Positions 26,901 to 35,764 of a stretch of 64,000 bases of DNA are shown one piece after another (the first letter of the stretch is position 1; each line of letters begins with the position of its first letter). The stretch is from a bacterium (lineage in GTDB: Bacteria > Bacillota > Clostridia > Lachnospirales > Lachnospiraceae), in NCBI GenBank assembly GCA_023666335.1, contig JAMPCE010000009.1, positions 1-64,000 of the forward strand. Reading direction: 5' to 3'. The translations under genes and the position numbers were made by a program. The notes below the pieces were generated by a model, which saw only the letters and a list, made by a program, of their open reading frames with translations, had not been told where the DNA came from and did no database searches.

Positions 26901-29900
26901 GGCGCAGATACAACTCACTCCTTTTAAAGTAATGGATCATGTGACACAAGTAACGAGCTATGGTAAACGTGCGAGGAACACGGAGCATAAACATATAGCA
27001 GCGATCACTGAGGACGGCAGTCTGTATTTGTGGGGATCAGGGAGCAACGGGCAGATAGGAAATGGTAAGACTGCCCACGATGGTCAGTATGCGGTAACGA
27101 CTCCGTATAGAGCTATGGCTAATGTGAAAAAGGCTATGGTATCTGATGCGTGGATCAGCGCTGCCATCACAAATAGTGGAGATCTGTATATGTGGGGAGG
27201 AGATACTTTAGGACTACAGTATGGTGTTGGACAGTTGAAAGAAAACTATAATACTCCGACGTTGGTCATGAAAGGCGTGTTAGATATTTTTGCAAGCGAT
27301 AGGGGTGCGGAAAGCACCATTACCGCATTGAGAGCGGATGGAAGTTTATATACATGGGGCGGTAATTACTATGGACAGATAGGAAATGACACAACCGAGG
27401 ATCAGTATACAGCGGTGAAAATTTTAGATGGCATAGTAGACTTTCGTATGAATGATCAGGGTGTCAGCAGTGCGTTGAGTATGAGCGGAGAATTATATTT
27501 ATGGGGACGAAATTGGGGAGGAATTATCGGGAATGGAGTTTATTCGATAGCAAACGATACAAATCAGTTGACACCGTATAGGACACTGGACAATGTGAGA
27601 GATTATGAATTGTCCAGTTATTATGCTGGTGCTGTTACCGAGAATGGAGATCTATGGTTGTGGGGGTCGATGGCTGGTTCTTCTTCTATGGCAACGCCCA
27701 CAAAGATCACTTTCCCCGACGACACGCAGAGCGTCTCAGCCTACAGTCAGCAGGCGGACACGCAGGCGGCTCTCATGGCAGTACATACGGCGCAGCCCGG
27801 TTCTCCGGCTTCCTTTACAGGACTCATACCGAACGAGACCTATAACTTCTATGCCATGAAGACTCGGGAGACCGAGACGCCGCTTGCTTCGGATAATCTG
27901 CTCTATATCGGGCAGTATACTTCCGACGGCAGCGGAAACCTGAGCATACCTTATGAAATGCGGGAGGCGTACGAAACGCCGGAAGTATTTGTTGTCGGGC
28001 TGACACGCTTGGATCTGTCTGCGGCGCAGATCACGATTCCCGATATCCTTTATACCGGGAGTGGACAGGTGGTGGAAGCGGTTGTCACCTATGACGGGAA
28101 AACCTTGACAGAAGGAGTAGATTATGAGATATACGGCGCTTGTCTGGTGACGGAGCCGGGAGAGTATCAGGTCGTGGTGAAAGGCATCGGGGATTACTGC
28201 GGAGCGGTGGAAGTGACTTTCCGCGTGAAAAAGGACGAGGGCGGTTCTGACCCGACTCCGGATGATCCGACTCCGGATGATCCGGATGACGAGCCGGATC
28301 CGGACAGAAACGATGTGCTTCCGGAGGATGTGCCGGCGGACGGCGTGATTCCGGAGGGGTTGTGGATCGCAGGGCTTTCGGCGGACGGTTATCCCTATAC
28401 CGGCAGCGTCATCAAGCCGCAGATCCGGGTTTATGACCATAAGATTTTGTTAAAGGAAAAGACGGATTATACGATCGCGTACAAGAATAATAAAAAGGTA
28501 AACGATGCGTCTGTGGCGAAAACGGCGCCGACGATCACCGTGACCGGAAAAGGCAATTATTCCGGCAAGGATACGGCAGTATTTCAGATTCTTCCTTTAG
28601 ATATCAGCGGGGAAGCGTTTGATGCGGACGATATGACGCTGGCGGCGAACGGCAAGGCGCAGAAACCGATACCGACGCTTTGGTGGGAGAACAAAAAATT
28701 AAAGAATAAAACCGAATATACCGTTACTTATTATCATGAGAGCGGCAGCAAAGCGGATGCCTGCAAGGAAGTGGGAAATTACGAGGTAGAGTTGGCGGGC
28801 GTTGGTAACTTTACGGGAACGCGGCGGATCGCCCTGCGGATGACAGATCAGTTAAAGCTGATGAGCAGGATGACCGTTGTTAAGATCCAGAATCAGACAT
28901 TGCTGTCTTATAACGGCAGTCCTGTCACACCGACAGTTACGGTCAAGGAAGGGAAAACCGAACTGACGGAAGGGACGCATTACACGGTAAGCTATCGTAA
29001 TAACACAAAGATCGGGAGCGGTTATGCGATCGTGAAGGGATTGGAAGCAGGCGGTTACAGTGGGACAAAGCGCGTTTCTTTTAAGATTACGGGCGTATCG
29101 ATCAACCGTGCGACGGTGAGCGGTCTGACAGGGCAGACTTTTGTCTATGACGGTACGGACAAAAAACCGGCGCTGCAGCTTGCGTTGAAAACAGGCAGCG
29201 AAGTAAAAACGCTGGCAGAGGGCGACGATTACAGCGTAACGTGGCAGAAAAATCGGAATGCGGGTACGGCGACGGTCATTTTTAGCGGCAATCAGCAAAA
29301 AGGTTATATCGGCACGGTGAAGAAAACGTTTAAGATCAAAGCGTTTCATATTGCACAAAATGCGGAGGGATGTTTTGCAGCGGAGTTGACAGAGCAGGCG
29401 GTGCCCTATGCCAAGGGCGGCAGTAAGCCGACGGTTCGGGTCACATTTAGAAAAGCGGACGGCACGGTAGAGACGTTGCAGGAGAAAACGGACTATACGC
29501 TGAGTTATCAAAACAATAAAGCGGTAAACGACGGAAGCAATCCGAAAAAGCTGCCGACGGTGACGATCAAGGGAAAAGGGAATTTTACCGGAACTTTTGC
29601 GCAGAAACTGAATTATACGATCGTCACGCAGGATATCGGGAAGCTGTCCATAACGGCCGCTGATAAGACTTATCAAAATAAGAAAAATATTTACACGACG
29701 AAAGTCGTCGTGACGGATCTGGACGGCAAAGTGTTGAAAGCCGGGACGGATTATGAGAAAAAGGCGGTCTATACTTATAAAGAAGTGACACGATTGGATA
29801 ATGGGACGACGAGACAGGCTGGAGAAGTAGTGGATACAAAGGATATCATTCCGGCGGGCACGGCGCTTGAGGTGTGTGTCAGTGGGAAAGGAAACTATAC

Positions 29901-30192
29901 GGGAACGTTAAAAGGCGGGTATCGGATCACGCAGGCCAGTATATCTGCCGCCAGCGTTACCATTCCGGCACAGATTTATACGGGAAGACGCATTACGCCG
30001 GGTAAGGATGTGATGACTGTCAAGATAAAGGGAAAACCGATCGATTCCTCACAGTATGAGATCGTAAGTTATCAAAACAACGTCAAAAAAGGAAAAGCGG
30101 ATGTGACGATCCGGGGCGTAGATAATTACGGCGGCACGAAGACAGTGAAGTTTCAGATTCGTGCAAAGGGATTTTTGTGGTGGAAAAAATAG
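23986..30192 (+). CDS. Giant secreted protein with RCC1-type repeats and C-terminal beta-repeat domains
   Basis: A 2068-aa exported protein. It has a signal peptide (MKKGRKRLRSRAFAMMLAAA, then MLFSCVDLTALA), an acidic Ser/Glu/Asp-rich stretch, and a run of SVSEN repeats (about residues 138-170). A large unassigned region follows. Between about 825 and 1245 come RCC1/BNR-like repeats, each with a DGSLWTWGSNEDGQIGNGT-like core, expected to form a beta-propeller. A Pro-Asp linker (DPTPDDPTPDD, about 1422) leads to at least six repeats of roughly 90 residues with KTDYTISYKNN... and GKGNYTGT motifs, common in Firmicute surface proteins. It ends GFLWWKK, with no LPXTG or obvious anchor. ATG 23986 follows AAAGGAAAAAGG. 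A G8 run (24181-24188) lies near the start. Adhesion is a plausible but unproven role. Confidence 0.85.
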   Translation: MKKGRKRLRSRAFAMMLAAAMLFSCVDLTALATEAGASITTEEEDTQNPSQEAAEESGTSGEEISGGGSETPVDGDQATEDGDGKEEDAPAGEGFGETDAGADNDDKSEGDADMTGDISAEDEDAKDGADTEKDEEENPSVSENAVSVSENAVSVSENTISISENSISVKAANSLGTLLLADLQIAAQEAGEKAAASYAIGDIEVSGTTANVLLHAAGSCTAVVAVYEEDSEKPCAFGSAVVPEGENQVTVEIAADSLPTYFKVKGYLVETDTLRPLSGEYCTVMYTKAMQEFLAKTADDFGDAPVLNLDEDKTTNFLVLKEGNLLVKEASGESAGEETVNRLVSFDEANASYTFENVDESVKGLKSGDIFVYQYGKNDFHIIKVKTIELQGTAAIIVAEKEELSADEVFQHVRIDQVSGTAGVNEISQEDCPEGVTYLGRKGTTAGYAVEEDPTITIAKDTWKYEKTKEGSLGPADGSLSCDITAGFGAAVKLHYYLDWTLFYVDVNFEVEASVEGTVSAEGEVAVPLVAAPLETTDEESLFVFSYTPKFVVGGKIEATVNLGMSGSFGVKLGIGELEEGTYGPYNNLSLDIFQIDAEATIYLGIKFDPQLKVGDIFNAELECGALIGGEAAAKNNMSVTTGEDLERHECGIQCVAINGYLDIPLDGELKMLKWKEYDLGELLDVGLEGSLLKIEFANCYYSFKHTEFGWGDCPHKEYLITCTVKDKYGKHTVAGASIGTSQPSTYALDSQSVEDARLTESVTESKGNAVIWLPAGKHTLYVSKGGKTTSNIVQVDGAKKQHLLYDYVEEEICFSPQGNEIMLRREDGSLWKWGTNKIEKIMENVREVSLGSQTNAVVTDDGALWMWGSHPAGGTSLGKTPVRIMEDVRYVKLYDCGICIVIKEDGSLWTAGKNDCGLLGNGTTESSRDFVQILDCVKTAECYGNFCAAITEDGGLWTWGSNEDGQIGNGTAQIQLTPFKVMDHVTQVTSYGKRARNTEHKHIAAITEDGSLYLWGSGSNGQIGNGKTAHDGQYAVTTPYRAMANVKKAMVSDAWISAAITNSGDLYMWGGDTLGLQYGVGQLKENYNTPTLVMKGVLDIFASDRGAESTITALRADGSLYTWGGNYYGQIGNDTTEDQYTAVKILDGIVDFRMNDQGVSSALSMSGELYLWGRNWGGIIGNGVYSIANDTNQLTPYRTLDNVRDYELSSYYAGAVTENGDLWLWGSMAGSSSMATPTKITFPDDTQSVSAYSQQADTQAALMAVHTAQPGSPASFTGLIPNETYNFYAMKTRETETPLASDNLLYIGQYTSDGSGNLSIPYEMREAYETPEVFVVGLTRLDLSAAQITIPDILYTGSGQVVEAVVTYDGKTLTEGVDYEIYGACLVTEPGEYQVVVKGIGDYCGAVEVTFRVKKDEGGSDPTPDDPTPDDPDDEPDPDRNDVLPEDVPADGVIPEGLWIAGLSADGYPYTGSVIKPQIRVYDHKILLKEKTDYTIAYKNNKKVNDASVAKTAPTITVTGKGNYSGKDTAVFQILPLDISGEAFDADDMTLAANGKAQKPIPTLWWENKKLKNKTEYTVTYYHESGSKADACKEVGNYEVELAGVGNFTGTRRIALRMTDQLKLMSRMTVVKIQNQTLLSYNGSPVTPTVTVKEGKTELTEGTHYTVSYRNNTKIGSGYAIVKGLEAGGYSGTKRVSFKITGVSINRATVSGLTGQTFVYDGTDKKPALQLALKTGSEVKTLAEGDDYSVTWQKNRNAGTATVIFSGNQQKGYIGTVKKTFKIKAFHIAQNAEGCFAAELTEQAVPYAKGGSKPTVRVTFRKADGTVETLQEKTDYTLSYQNNKAVNDGSNPKKLPTVTIKGKGNFTGTFAQKLNYTIVTQDIGKLSITAADKTYQNKKNIYTTKVVVTDLDGKVLKAGTDYEKKAVYTYKEVTRLDNGTTRQAGEVVDTKDIIPAGTALEVCVSGKGNYTGTLKGGYRITQASISAASVTIPAQIYTGRRITPGKDVMTVKIKGKPIDSSQYEIVSYQNNVKKGKADVTIRGVDNYGGTKTVKFQIRAKGFLWWKK
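24181..24188 (+). repeat. Run of eight G near the start of the surface protein gene
   Basis: An uninterrupted G8 tract encodes Gly-Gly-Gly at about residues 66-68 of the secreted protein. Loss or gain of one G would end translation early. Confidence 0.8.
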
Positions 30193-30220
30193 GCGGACAG
30201 ATCATATGGATGATCAGGAA

Positions 30221-30254
30221 ATGGGACTTTCCAATATGGAGAGTCCCGTTTTTT
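30221..30254 (+). terminator. Terminator after the surface protein gene
   Basis: GGGACTTTCC (30223-30232) pairs with GGAGAGTCCC (30238-30247) and is followed by GTTTTTT. Confidence 0.88.
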
Positions 30255-30326
30255 CGTACAGGAATTTTTTGCTTATTCCTGACGAATGTGATAGTATGAT
30301 AATGACAAAACAAAAGGGAGACGATT

Positions 30327-31865
30327 ATGAACAATTTTCAGATACAGTCGCAGATGCCGCAGCCCCCGGCAAGGCGCTTCGGTCCGCCGACGCAGCCTTA
30401 TCTGCCCCAGCCGGACCGCGGGAAAAGAAATAAAATCATAGCGGTCTGTGTACTCGCGGCGCTGCTGCTCGCCGCGGGCGTCGCAGGCATCTGCTGGTTT
30501 TCCTACACGCATTCGCCCTCCTATCGGATCGGAAAGGGGTTTGCAAGACTTGCGAAAGAGGCGGAAGCATTGCAGAATCCTATGTGGGAAAAGCTGGGTA
30601 CGGACGAACTTCTGCGGATGTTCTTCACCGAGGGGGCGCAGGCGGATACGAAGATGGACGTGACTTTCGATACCTATTTGGGCGAGTTGACTCTGGGCGT
30701 GGATACGGACTATGTGATGGACAGGAGAGAGCGGGAAATGTCCGCCGCAACGCGCTTAAGCATCATGAACTATGAGTTCGGTCATTTGGATGTGTACGCG
30801 GATCGGGAGAATCTCTCTTTTTCCGTGCCGGAACTTTTTTTAGAGGATCTGTATCTGGAAAATGAGAATGTGCTCGCGCAGTACAACGCTTCCATGTGGG
30901 CGGAAGACTGGCTTTTTGGCGAGGTGCACGGGGATGATTTTTCCATCGATCTGTTTTCCGAGCCGTGGATCTTCAGTGGGGAAGACGGCGCCGTGCAGGC
31001 GTTTCTGGACCGCTATGACACGGAGCTCGAGGGGATACGTCGGGAATCGAAAGTGGAAGCGGCGGGGCAGGGCGTCTATCGCATCCGCGTTGACGGTTTT
31101 TGGTTCAATCAGCTGATGGGGGAAGCGCTGCACGACTACATAGATTCGTCAATGCCGGGCCGTGAGAGGGCGATGGGGCTTTGGAGCGGTTTTATCTCCG
31201 GACCGGATGAGATCGATCTCCTTGTGGAGATGGATGAGAGGGGCAGGATCGAGAGCATCCGTCTTGAAAAAGAACTGTCTCTGTGCAACGGTGTGATTCG
31301 TTTGGATGGTGACATCTATTTTCTGGGCGGGGAGAACAGTCTGGAAAAAATACAGGGCAGGATCTGCTTTGATGACAGCAGCGAGGAGGAGATCAGAGAG
31401 CGGGAGATCATCTGGGAGGCGGTGCGCAGTCTGGAAGAAGGCGAATACTGCATGGAATCGGAGGTAAAATACAGTTTTCTGCGGGACAGACAGAAAGAAA
31501 CGATGAAGCTGGGCTGGGATTTTTCCTATGATGCGCCGAAGAACGATTTTGAGACGCAGGCAAAGGTCAGGACGCAGGGCGGCGATGAGATCGCGCTGGA
31601 AGCGGAGGGAACGTTTTCTCACGTCGAGAGAGGCACGGGCTTTGATCTGAAAATGAAAGAAGCGAGTTTTCTGCTGGACGGGGAGGAGTTTTTGAAGGTC
31701 AGAGGGGAGCTTGATCTGGCGCCCCGGTCAAGGCGCGTGAAGCAGATCGCGGAGCCGAAGACCGCTTTCTTTGCATTGGATGAAGAGGCTTGGATCGATG
31801 TGCTTGATAAGTTGTATCGGGAATACGGATATCTTTTGGAGATGGCATCGGAATATCTGTGGTAA
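30327..31865 (+). CDS. Hypothetical protein with one membrane segment and a large extracellular part
   Basis: A 512-aa protein I cannot assign to a family. A Pro/Gln-rich cytoplasmic head (QMPQPPARRFGPPTQPYLPQ) is followed by basic residues, a single transmembrane helix (about residues 37-58, IIAVCVLAALLLAAGVAGIC) and an acidic extracellular domain of about 450 residues rich in Glu, Asp and aromatic residues. No Cys pairs or catalytic motifs stand out. The RBS AAAGGGAGACG precedes ATG 30327. It is followed after 56 bases by a small hypothetical gene. The head-anchor-domain layout is common among cell-envelope proteins of Lachnospiraceae; nothing more can be said. Confidence 0.75.
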   Translation: MNNFQIQSQMPQPPARRFGPPTQPYLPQPDRGKRNKIIAVCVLAALLLAAGVAGICWFSYTHSPSYRIGKGFARLAKEAEALQNPMWEKLGTDELLRMFFTEGAQADTKMDVTFDTYLGELTLGVDTDYVMDRREREMSAATRLSIMNYEFGHLDVYADRENLSFSVPELFLEDLYLENENVLAQYNASMWAEDWLFGEVHGDDFSIDLFSEPWIFSGEDGAVQAFLDRYDTELEGIRRESKVEAAGQGVYRIRVDGFWFNQLMGEALHDYIDSSMPGRERAMGLWSGFISGPDEIDLLVEMDERGRIESIRLEKELSLCNGVIRLDGDIYFLGGENSLEKIQGRICFDDSSEEEIREREIIWEAVRSLEEGEYCMESEVKYSFLRDRQKETMKLGWDFSYDAPKNDFETQAKVRTQGGDEIALEAEGTFSHVERGTGFDLKMKEASFLLDGEEFLKVRGELDLAPRSRRVKQIAEPKTAFFALDEEAWIDVLDKLYREYGYLLEMASEYLW

Positions 31866-31921
31866 AGGCTGCGAAAAATGCTGGAATCTGAGTGGGTGTG
31901 AAAGGCGGGGAAGAAACGACT

Positions 31922-32176
31922 ATGGAGGTAAAAAATGGCGGCGGGCAAAATCCGGGAGAGAATGAGCAGAACATGATCGAGGAGATTATGAGGCATCTGG
32001 ATGCGGAGACGGGGCAGGGCGTTTACCGGATGAGCGTGAATTTTGATGAGCAGAGCGCCGAACCGAAAAACGTGTCTCATGAGTGCTGCAATATGTACGG
32101 CAGACCTGCCTCCGAAACGGTGGGGCTGCTGGATATGTATACGGATATGAACGCAGGAAAACCGGATCGGCAGTAG
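31922..32176 (+). CDS. Small hypothetical protein
   Basis: An 84-aa acidic protein with no recognised domain (starts MEVKNGGGQNPGENEQNM; contains HECCNMYGRP and GLLDMYTDMNAGKP near the end). It has no signal peptide or membrane helix. ATG 31922 has only a weak GGGGAAG upstream; GTG 31892 in the same frame is an alternative. It sits between the membrane-anchored protein and the AAA ATPase, all on the same strand. Coding status is likely but not certain. Confidence 0.5.
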   Translation: MEVKNGGGQNPGENEQNMIEEIMRHLDAETGQGVYRMSVNFDEQSAEPKNVSHECCNMYGRPASETVGLLDMYTDMNAGKPDRQ

Positions 32177-32242
32177 GAGTATAAAAAGTGCGATTTTGCA
32201 GAAAAATAAGAAAATAAAAAATGCGATTTTGGGAGAGGGCGG

Positions 32243-33571
32243 ATGTTCCGAAGAAAGATTTACGATAAACTGGTGGAGTGGAAGAAAACGGCGCAGGGGA
32301 AAACCGCGCTTTTGGTGGAGGGAGCCAGGAGAATCGGTAAATCAACCGTGGTTGAGACATTTGGAAAAAGAGAATACAGGACTTATATTTTGATCGATTT
32401 TTCAGTGGCGTCGAAAAGTGTCAGGGATCTGTTTGAAGATATGTCCGATCTGAATTATTTTTTTCTGCAATTACAGCTGCAATATCAGACGGATCTTTAT
32501 GAGAGAGAATCTCTCATTATTTTTGATGAAGTGCAGTTGTGTCCTCTGGCGCGGCAGGCGGTCAAAGCGCTCGTAAAAGACCGCAGATATGATTATATCG
32601 AGACAGGGTCCTTGATCTCCATCAGAAAAAACGTAAAAGACATCCTGATTCCCAGCGAAGAGCGGAAAATAAATATGTTCCCGATGGATTATGAGGAGTT
32701 TCGGTGGGCGTTGGGAGATACGGCAACGAACGGTCTGCTGAAAGCCTGTTTTGAGGCCGGAAGACCGCTTGGCGATGCCGTGCATAGAAAGCAGCTGCGG
32801 GATTTTCGGCTGTATATGCTGGTGGGAGGGATGCCGCAGGCTGTCAGCGAGTATATAGAGACCAATAATTTCAGGAAAGTAGATGAAGTAAAGAGGGACA
32901 TCTTGAATCTGTACGATGAAGATTTTATGAAGATTGATTCTACCGGAAAAATATCGCTTTTGTTTCGTGCGGTTCCGGCACAGCTAAACAGCAATGCTGC
33001 AAGATATCAGGTCTCTTCTGTGATCGACGGGGAGCGGGCAGATACGGCGTTAGAGTTGATTGCGCAGATGAAGGAATCGAAGACGGTTTTGACAGCGTAT
33101 CACGCAAACGATCCGGCAGCAGGACTTGCCGGAAATGTCAATCCGGGGAAGTTTAAGATGTTCCTTAGCGATACAGGGCTTTTTGTGACGCAGATGTTTC
33201 GGGACAAGGAGTTTACGGAAAATATCATTTACGAGAAACTGTTGAACGATAAATTGTCGGCAAATCTCGGCTATCTGTATGAAAATGCCGTAGCGCAGAC
33301 TCTGGCGGCGAATGGAAAAGAATTATACTACCATACGATCATGAATCAGGTTTCCCGCCATAATTACGAAGTGGATTTCCTGCTGGCGGATAAAAATAAG
33401 ATCTGTCCGGTCGAAGTGAAATCGTCGGGGTATAAGGCACATAAATCGCTGGATGTATTTACAGAAAAGTTTTCTGACAGAATTTTGCGGCGGTATCTGA
33501 TCTATACGAAAGATTACAGAAAAGAGCAGGATATGATCTGCCTGCCGATTTATATGGCGCAGTTTTTATGA
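32243..33571 (+). CDS. AAA-family ATPase with DUF4143 C-terminal domain
   Basis: A 442-aa ATP-binding protein of the AAA_14/DUF4143 type. Walker A is EGARRIGKST (about residues 26-35), Walker B is SLIIFDEVQLCP (about 90-101), and TGSLISI follows as a sensor-like motif. The C-terminal DUF4143 part (NYEVDFLLADKNKICPVEVK) resembles a PD-(D/E)XK nuclease fold: E-V-D then E-V-K. These genes are common, often multi-copy accessory genes in anaerobes; their biological role is not established. Arg replaces the usual Gln in the RQVGKST-type Walker region. The gene appears complete. Confidence 0.85.
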   Translation: MFRRKIYDKLVEWKKTAQGKTALLVEGARRIGKSTVVETFGKREYRTYILIDFSVASKSVRDLFEDMSDLNYFFLQLQLQYQTDLYERESLIIFDEVQLCPLARQAVKALVKDRRYDYIETGSLISIRKNVKDILIPSEERKINMFPMDYEEFRWALGDTATNGLLKACFEAGRPLGDAVHRKQLRDFRLYMLVGGMPQAVSEYIETNNFRKVDEVKRDILNLYDEDFMKIDSTGKISLLFRAVPAQLNSNAARYQVSSVIDGERADTALELIAQMKESKTVLTAYHANDPAAGLAGNVNPGKFKMFLSDTGLFVTQMFRDKEFTENIIYEKLLNDKLSANLGYLYENAVAQTLAANGKELYYHTIMNQVSRHNYEVDFLLADKNKICPVEVKSSGYKAHKSLDVFTEKFSDRILRRYLIYTKDYRKEQDMICLPIYMAQFL

Positions 33572-33601
33572 GCGGCACGGATTTTTGGTCGGCAGTAGGA
33601 C

Positions 33602-33630
33602 TTGCAGTTTTTTTCCAAAAAGTGTATAAT
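33602..33630 (+). promoter_or_regulatory. Promoter of the 39-aa membrane peptide gene
   Basis: TTGCAG (33602-33607) and TATAAT (33625-33630) with a 17-base spacer. A small hairpin GGGACG/CGTCCC (33684-33700) follows in the leader, just before the RBS. Confidence 0.72.
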
Positions 33631-33719
33631 GTATTTTGTGTAGGGTCATATCTGTTACGATCAGAAAAGTGTCAGAAACGAAAGGGACGGAAAACGTCCC
33701 GGAATGGAGGCATTTGATT

Positions 33720-33839
33720 ATGGGATTTACATTGTTAGCAGGCGGTTTTGTCGTGGTAGTCATCATTCCTGTCGTGATCTCCGTCGTATCTTCGGTGGTT
33801 TCCGGAATCGCTGCGGCGGTGGAAGACGAAGAGGATTGA
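33720..33839 (+). CDS. 39-aa single-span membrane peptide
   Basis: A very short ORF supported by a good RBS (GGAGG nine bases before ATG 33720), its own promoter and a strong terminator downstream. The product is almost entirely one hydrophobic helix (LLAGGFVVVVIIPVVISVVS) with an acidic tail ending EDEED, so it should insert in the membrane with the tail on one side. Its TGA stop is supplied by a copy of the interspersed palindrome (33836-33852). No family is recognised. Small hydrophobic peptides with own promoters can be type I toxins, regulators of membrane enzymes or sporulation peptides; none can be chosen here. Confidence 0.6.
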   Translation: MGFTLLAGGFVVVVIIPVVISVVSSVVSGIAAAVEDEED

Positions 33840-33906
33840 CCCATATAGTCAATTTTGAATAAAGAACGGCATATGGAATATGTGATTGCACGGAGATTCA
33901 GGAATA

Positions 33907-33943
33907 GGGCAAGATTCCACAGCGTGGGATTTTGCCCCTTTTG
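33907..33943 (+). terminator. Terminator between the membrane peptide and glnS
   Basis: A 14-bp stem (33907-33920 with 33924-33937, with G-U pairs) followed by CTTTTG. It ends about 25 bases before the glnS start. Confidence 0.75.
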
Positions 33944-33967
33944 CGCGGATAAAGGGAGGCATGGATC

Positions 33968-35647
33968 GTGGAAGAAAAAGAAGCGAAAGAATCCAAAAAT
34001 TTTATCGAGCAGATCATTGAGAAAGATCTGGCGGAGGGCGTATACGATACGGTGCACACGCGGTTTCCGCCGGAGCCGAACGGCTATCTGCACATCGGTC
34101 ATGCAAAGAGCATCCTGTTAAATTCCGGGCTGGCGAAAGAATACGGCGGCAAATTCAATATGCGTTTCGACGATACGAACCCCACGAAAGAAAAGAACGA
34201 GTTTGTGGAGTCCATCAAAGCCGACGTGAAGTGGCTGGGCGCAGATTATGAAGACAGGCTGTTTTTTGCGTCCGACTACTTTGATGAGATGTATGAAGGG
34301 GCGCTGAAGTTGATCAGAAAGGGAAAGGCTTATGTCTCCGACCTGACGGCGGAGGAGATGCGGGAGTATCGGGGGACGCTGACGGAGCCGGGGCGAGACG
34401 ACCCCAACCGTGAGCGCAGCGTGGAGGAGAATCTGCGTCTGTTTACGGAGATGAAAGAGGGAAACTATGCGGACGGGGAAAAGACGCTGCGGGCAAAGAT
34501 CGACATGTCTTCGCCCAACATCAATATGCGCGATCCCATCCTGTACCGGGTGGCGCATCTCTCTCACCAGAATACGGGGGACAAGTGGTGCATCTATCCC
34601 ATGTATGATTATGCGCATCCGATCGAGGATGCGATCGAGGGGATCACGCATTCTATCTGCACTTTGGAATTTGAGGATCACAGACCATTATATAACTGGG
34701 TGGTGACGGAACTGGAATACCCGCACCCGCCGAAACAGATCGAGTTTGCCAAACTGTATTTGACCAATGTAGTCACTGGTAAACGTTACATTAAAAAACT
34801 GGTGGAGGACGGCATCGTGGACGGCTGGGACGATCCGCGGCTGGTGTCCATCGCCGCTCTGAGGAGACGCGGTTTCACGCCGGAATCCATCCGCCTGTTT
34901 GTGGATCTGTGCGGTGTTTCCAAGGCAAATTCCTCGGCGGAATACTCGATGCTGGAGTACTGCATCCGGGAGGATCTGAAACTGAAGCGCCCGCGGATCA
35001 TGGCGGTGACCGATCCGGTCAAACTGGTGATCGACAATTATCCCGAGGGGGAGACGGAGTATCTTCCCGTGGCGAACAATCCGGAGAATGAAAGTCTCGG
35101 TACGCGCGAAGTGCCTTTTGGCAGAGAGCTTTACATTGAGCGGGAGGACTTTATGGAGGAGCCGCCGAAAAAGTATTTCCGGCTCTTTCCCGGCAATGAG
35201 GTGCGTCTCATGGGCGCGTATTTCGTGAAGTGTACCGATTATGAGAAAGATGAGACAGGGAAAGTGACTCTCGTGCACTGTACCTACGATCCGGCGTCGC
35301 GCGGCGGGAACAGCCCGGATGGGCGCAAGGTGAAAGGGACGATCCACTGGGTATCCGCAGCGGAGTCCGTGCAGGCGGAAGTAAGGCTTTACGAAAACAT
35401 CATCGACGAGGAGAAGGGCGTCTACAATGAGGACGGCACCTTGAATCTGAATCCCGATTCCCTGAAAGTCTTAAAGGACTGCCGGATCGAGCCGTCGGTG
35501 AAAGACGCAAAGGCATACGAGAGTTTCCAGTTTGTCAGGCAGGGATTTTTCTGTGTGGATTGTAAAGATTCCAAGCCGGGCAGTCTGGTTTTTAACAGAA
35601 TTGTGTCACTAAAAAGCTCCTATGTATTGCCGAAATCGGAAAAATAG
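33968..35647 (+). CDS. glnS: Glutaminyl-tRNA synthetase
   Basis: Charges tRNA-Gln with glutamine. The 559-aa class I synthetase has [17 protein letters not shown] (HIGH motif near residue 42), NMRFDDTNP, the signature region [20 protein letters not shown] and [10 protein letters not shown] in place of KMSKS, followed by the C-terminal anticodon-binding beta-barrels. The start is GTG 33968: an ATG seven bases upstream (33961) is out of frame, and GGGAGG is suitably placed for the GTG. Many Firmicutes lack GlnRS and use GatCAB instead; its presence in Lachnospiraceae is known. Two palindrome copies lie in the gene (34760, 35006). Confidence 0.95.
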   Translation: MEEKEAKESKNFIEQIIEKDLAEGVYDTVHTRFPPEPNGYLHIGHAKSILLNSGLAKEYGGKFNMRFDDTNPTKEKNEFVESIKADVKWLGADYEDRLFFASDYFDEMYEGALKLIRKGKAYVSDLTAEEMREYRGTLTEPGRDDPNRERSVEENLRLFTEMKEGNYADGEKTLRAKIDMSSPNINMRDPILYRVAHLSHQNTGDKWCIYPMYDYAHPIEDAIEGITHSICTLEFEDHRPLYNWVVTELEYPHPPKQIEFAKLYLTNVVTGKRYIKKLVEDGIVDGWDDPRLVSIAALRRRGFTPESIRLFVDLCGVSKANSSAEYSMLEYCIREDLKLKRPRIMAVTDPVKLVIDNYPEGETEYLPVANNPENESLGTREVPFGRELYIEREDFMEEPPKKYFRLFPGNEVRLMGAYFVKCTDYEKDETGKVTLVHCTYDPASRGGNSPDGRKVKGTIHWVSAAESVQAEVRLYENIIDEEKGVYNEDGTLNLNPDSLKVLKDCRIEPSVKDAKAYESFQFVRQGFFCVDCKDSKPGSLVFNRIVSLKSSYVLPKSEK

Positions 35648-35764
35648 AGTATGATATAATGTGTGTCGGCATGAAGAAAGTGTTTCTGCATGCGGGGCAG
35701 ACGGTATTTGACAGGGAGAAAAAAGCAGATAAGATCGAACGAATAGGATGTGGAGGGTAACAAA

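Noticed and set aside
35648-35764. Leader between glnS and the DUF2225 gene as a riboswitch
   Set aside because: Only a small imperfect hairpin is present; none of the conserved cores of TPP, c-di-GMP, T-box or purine elements was found.
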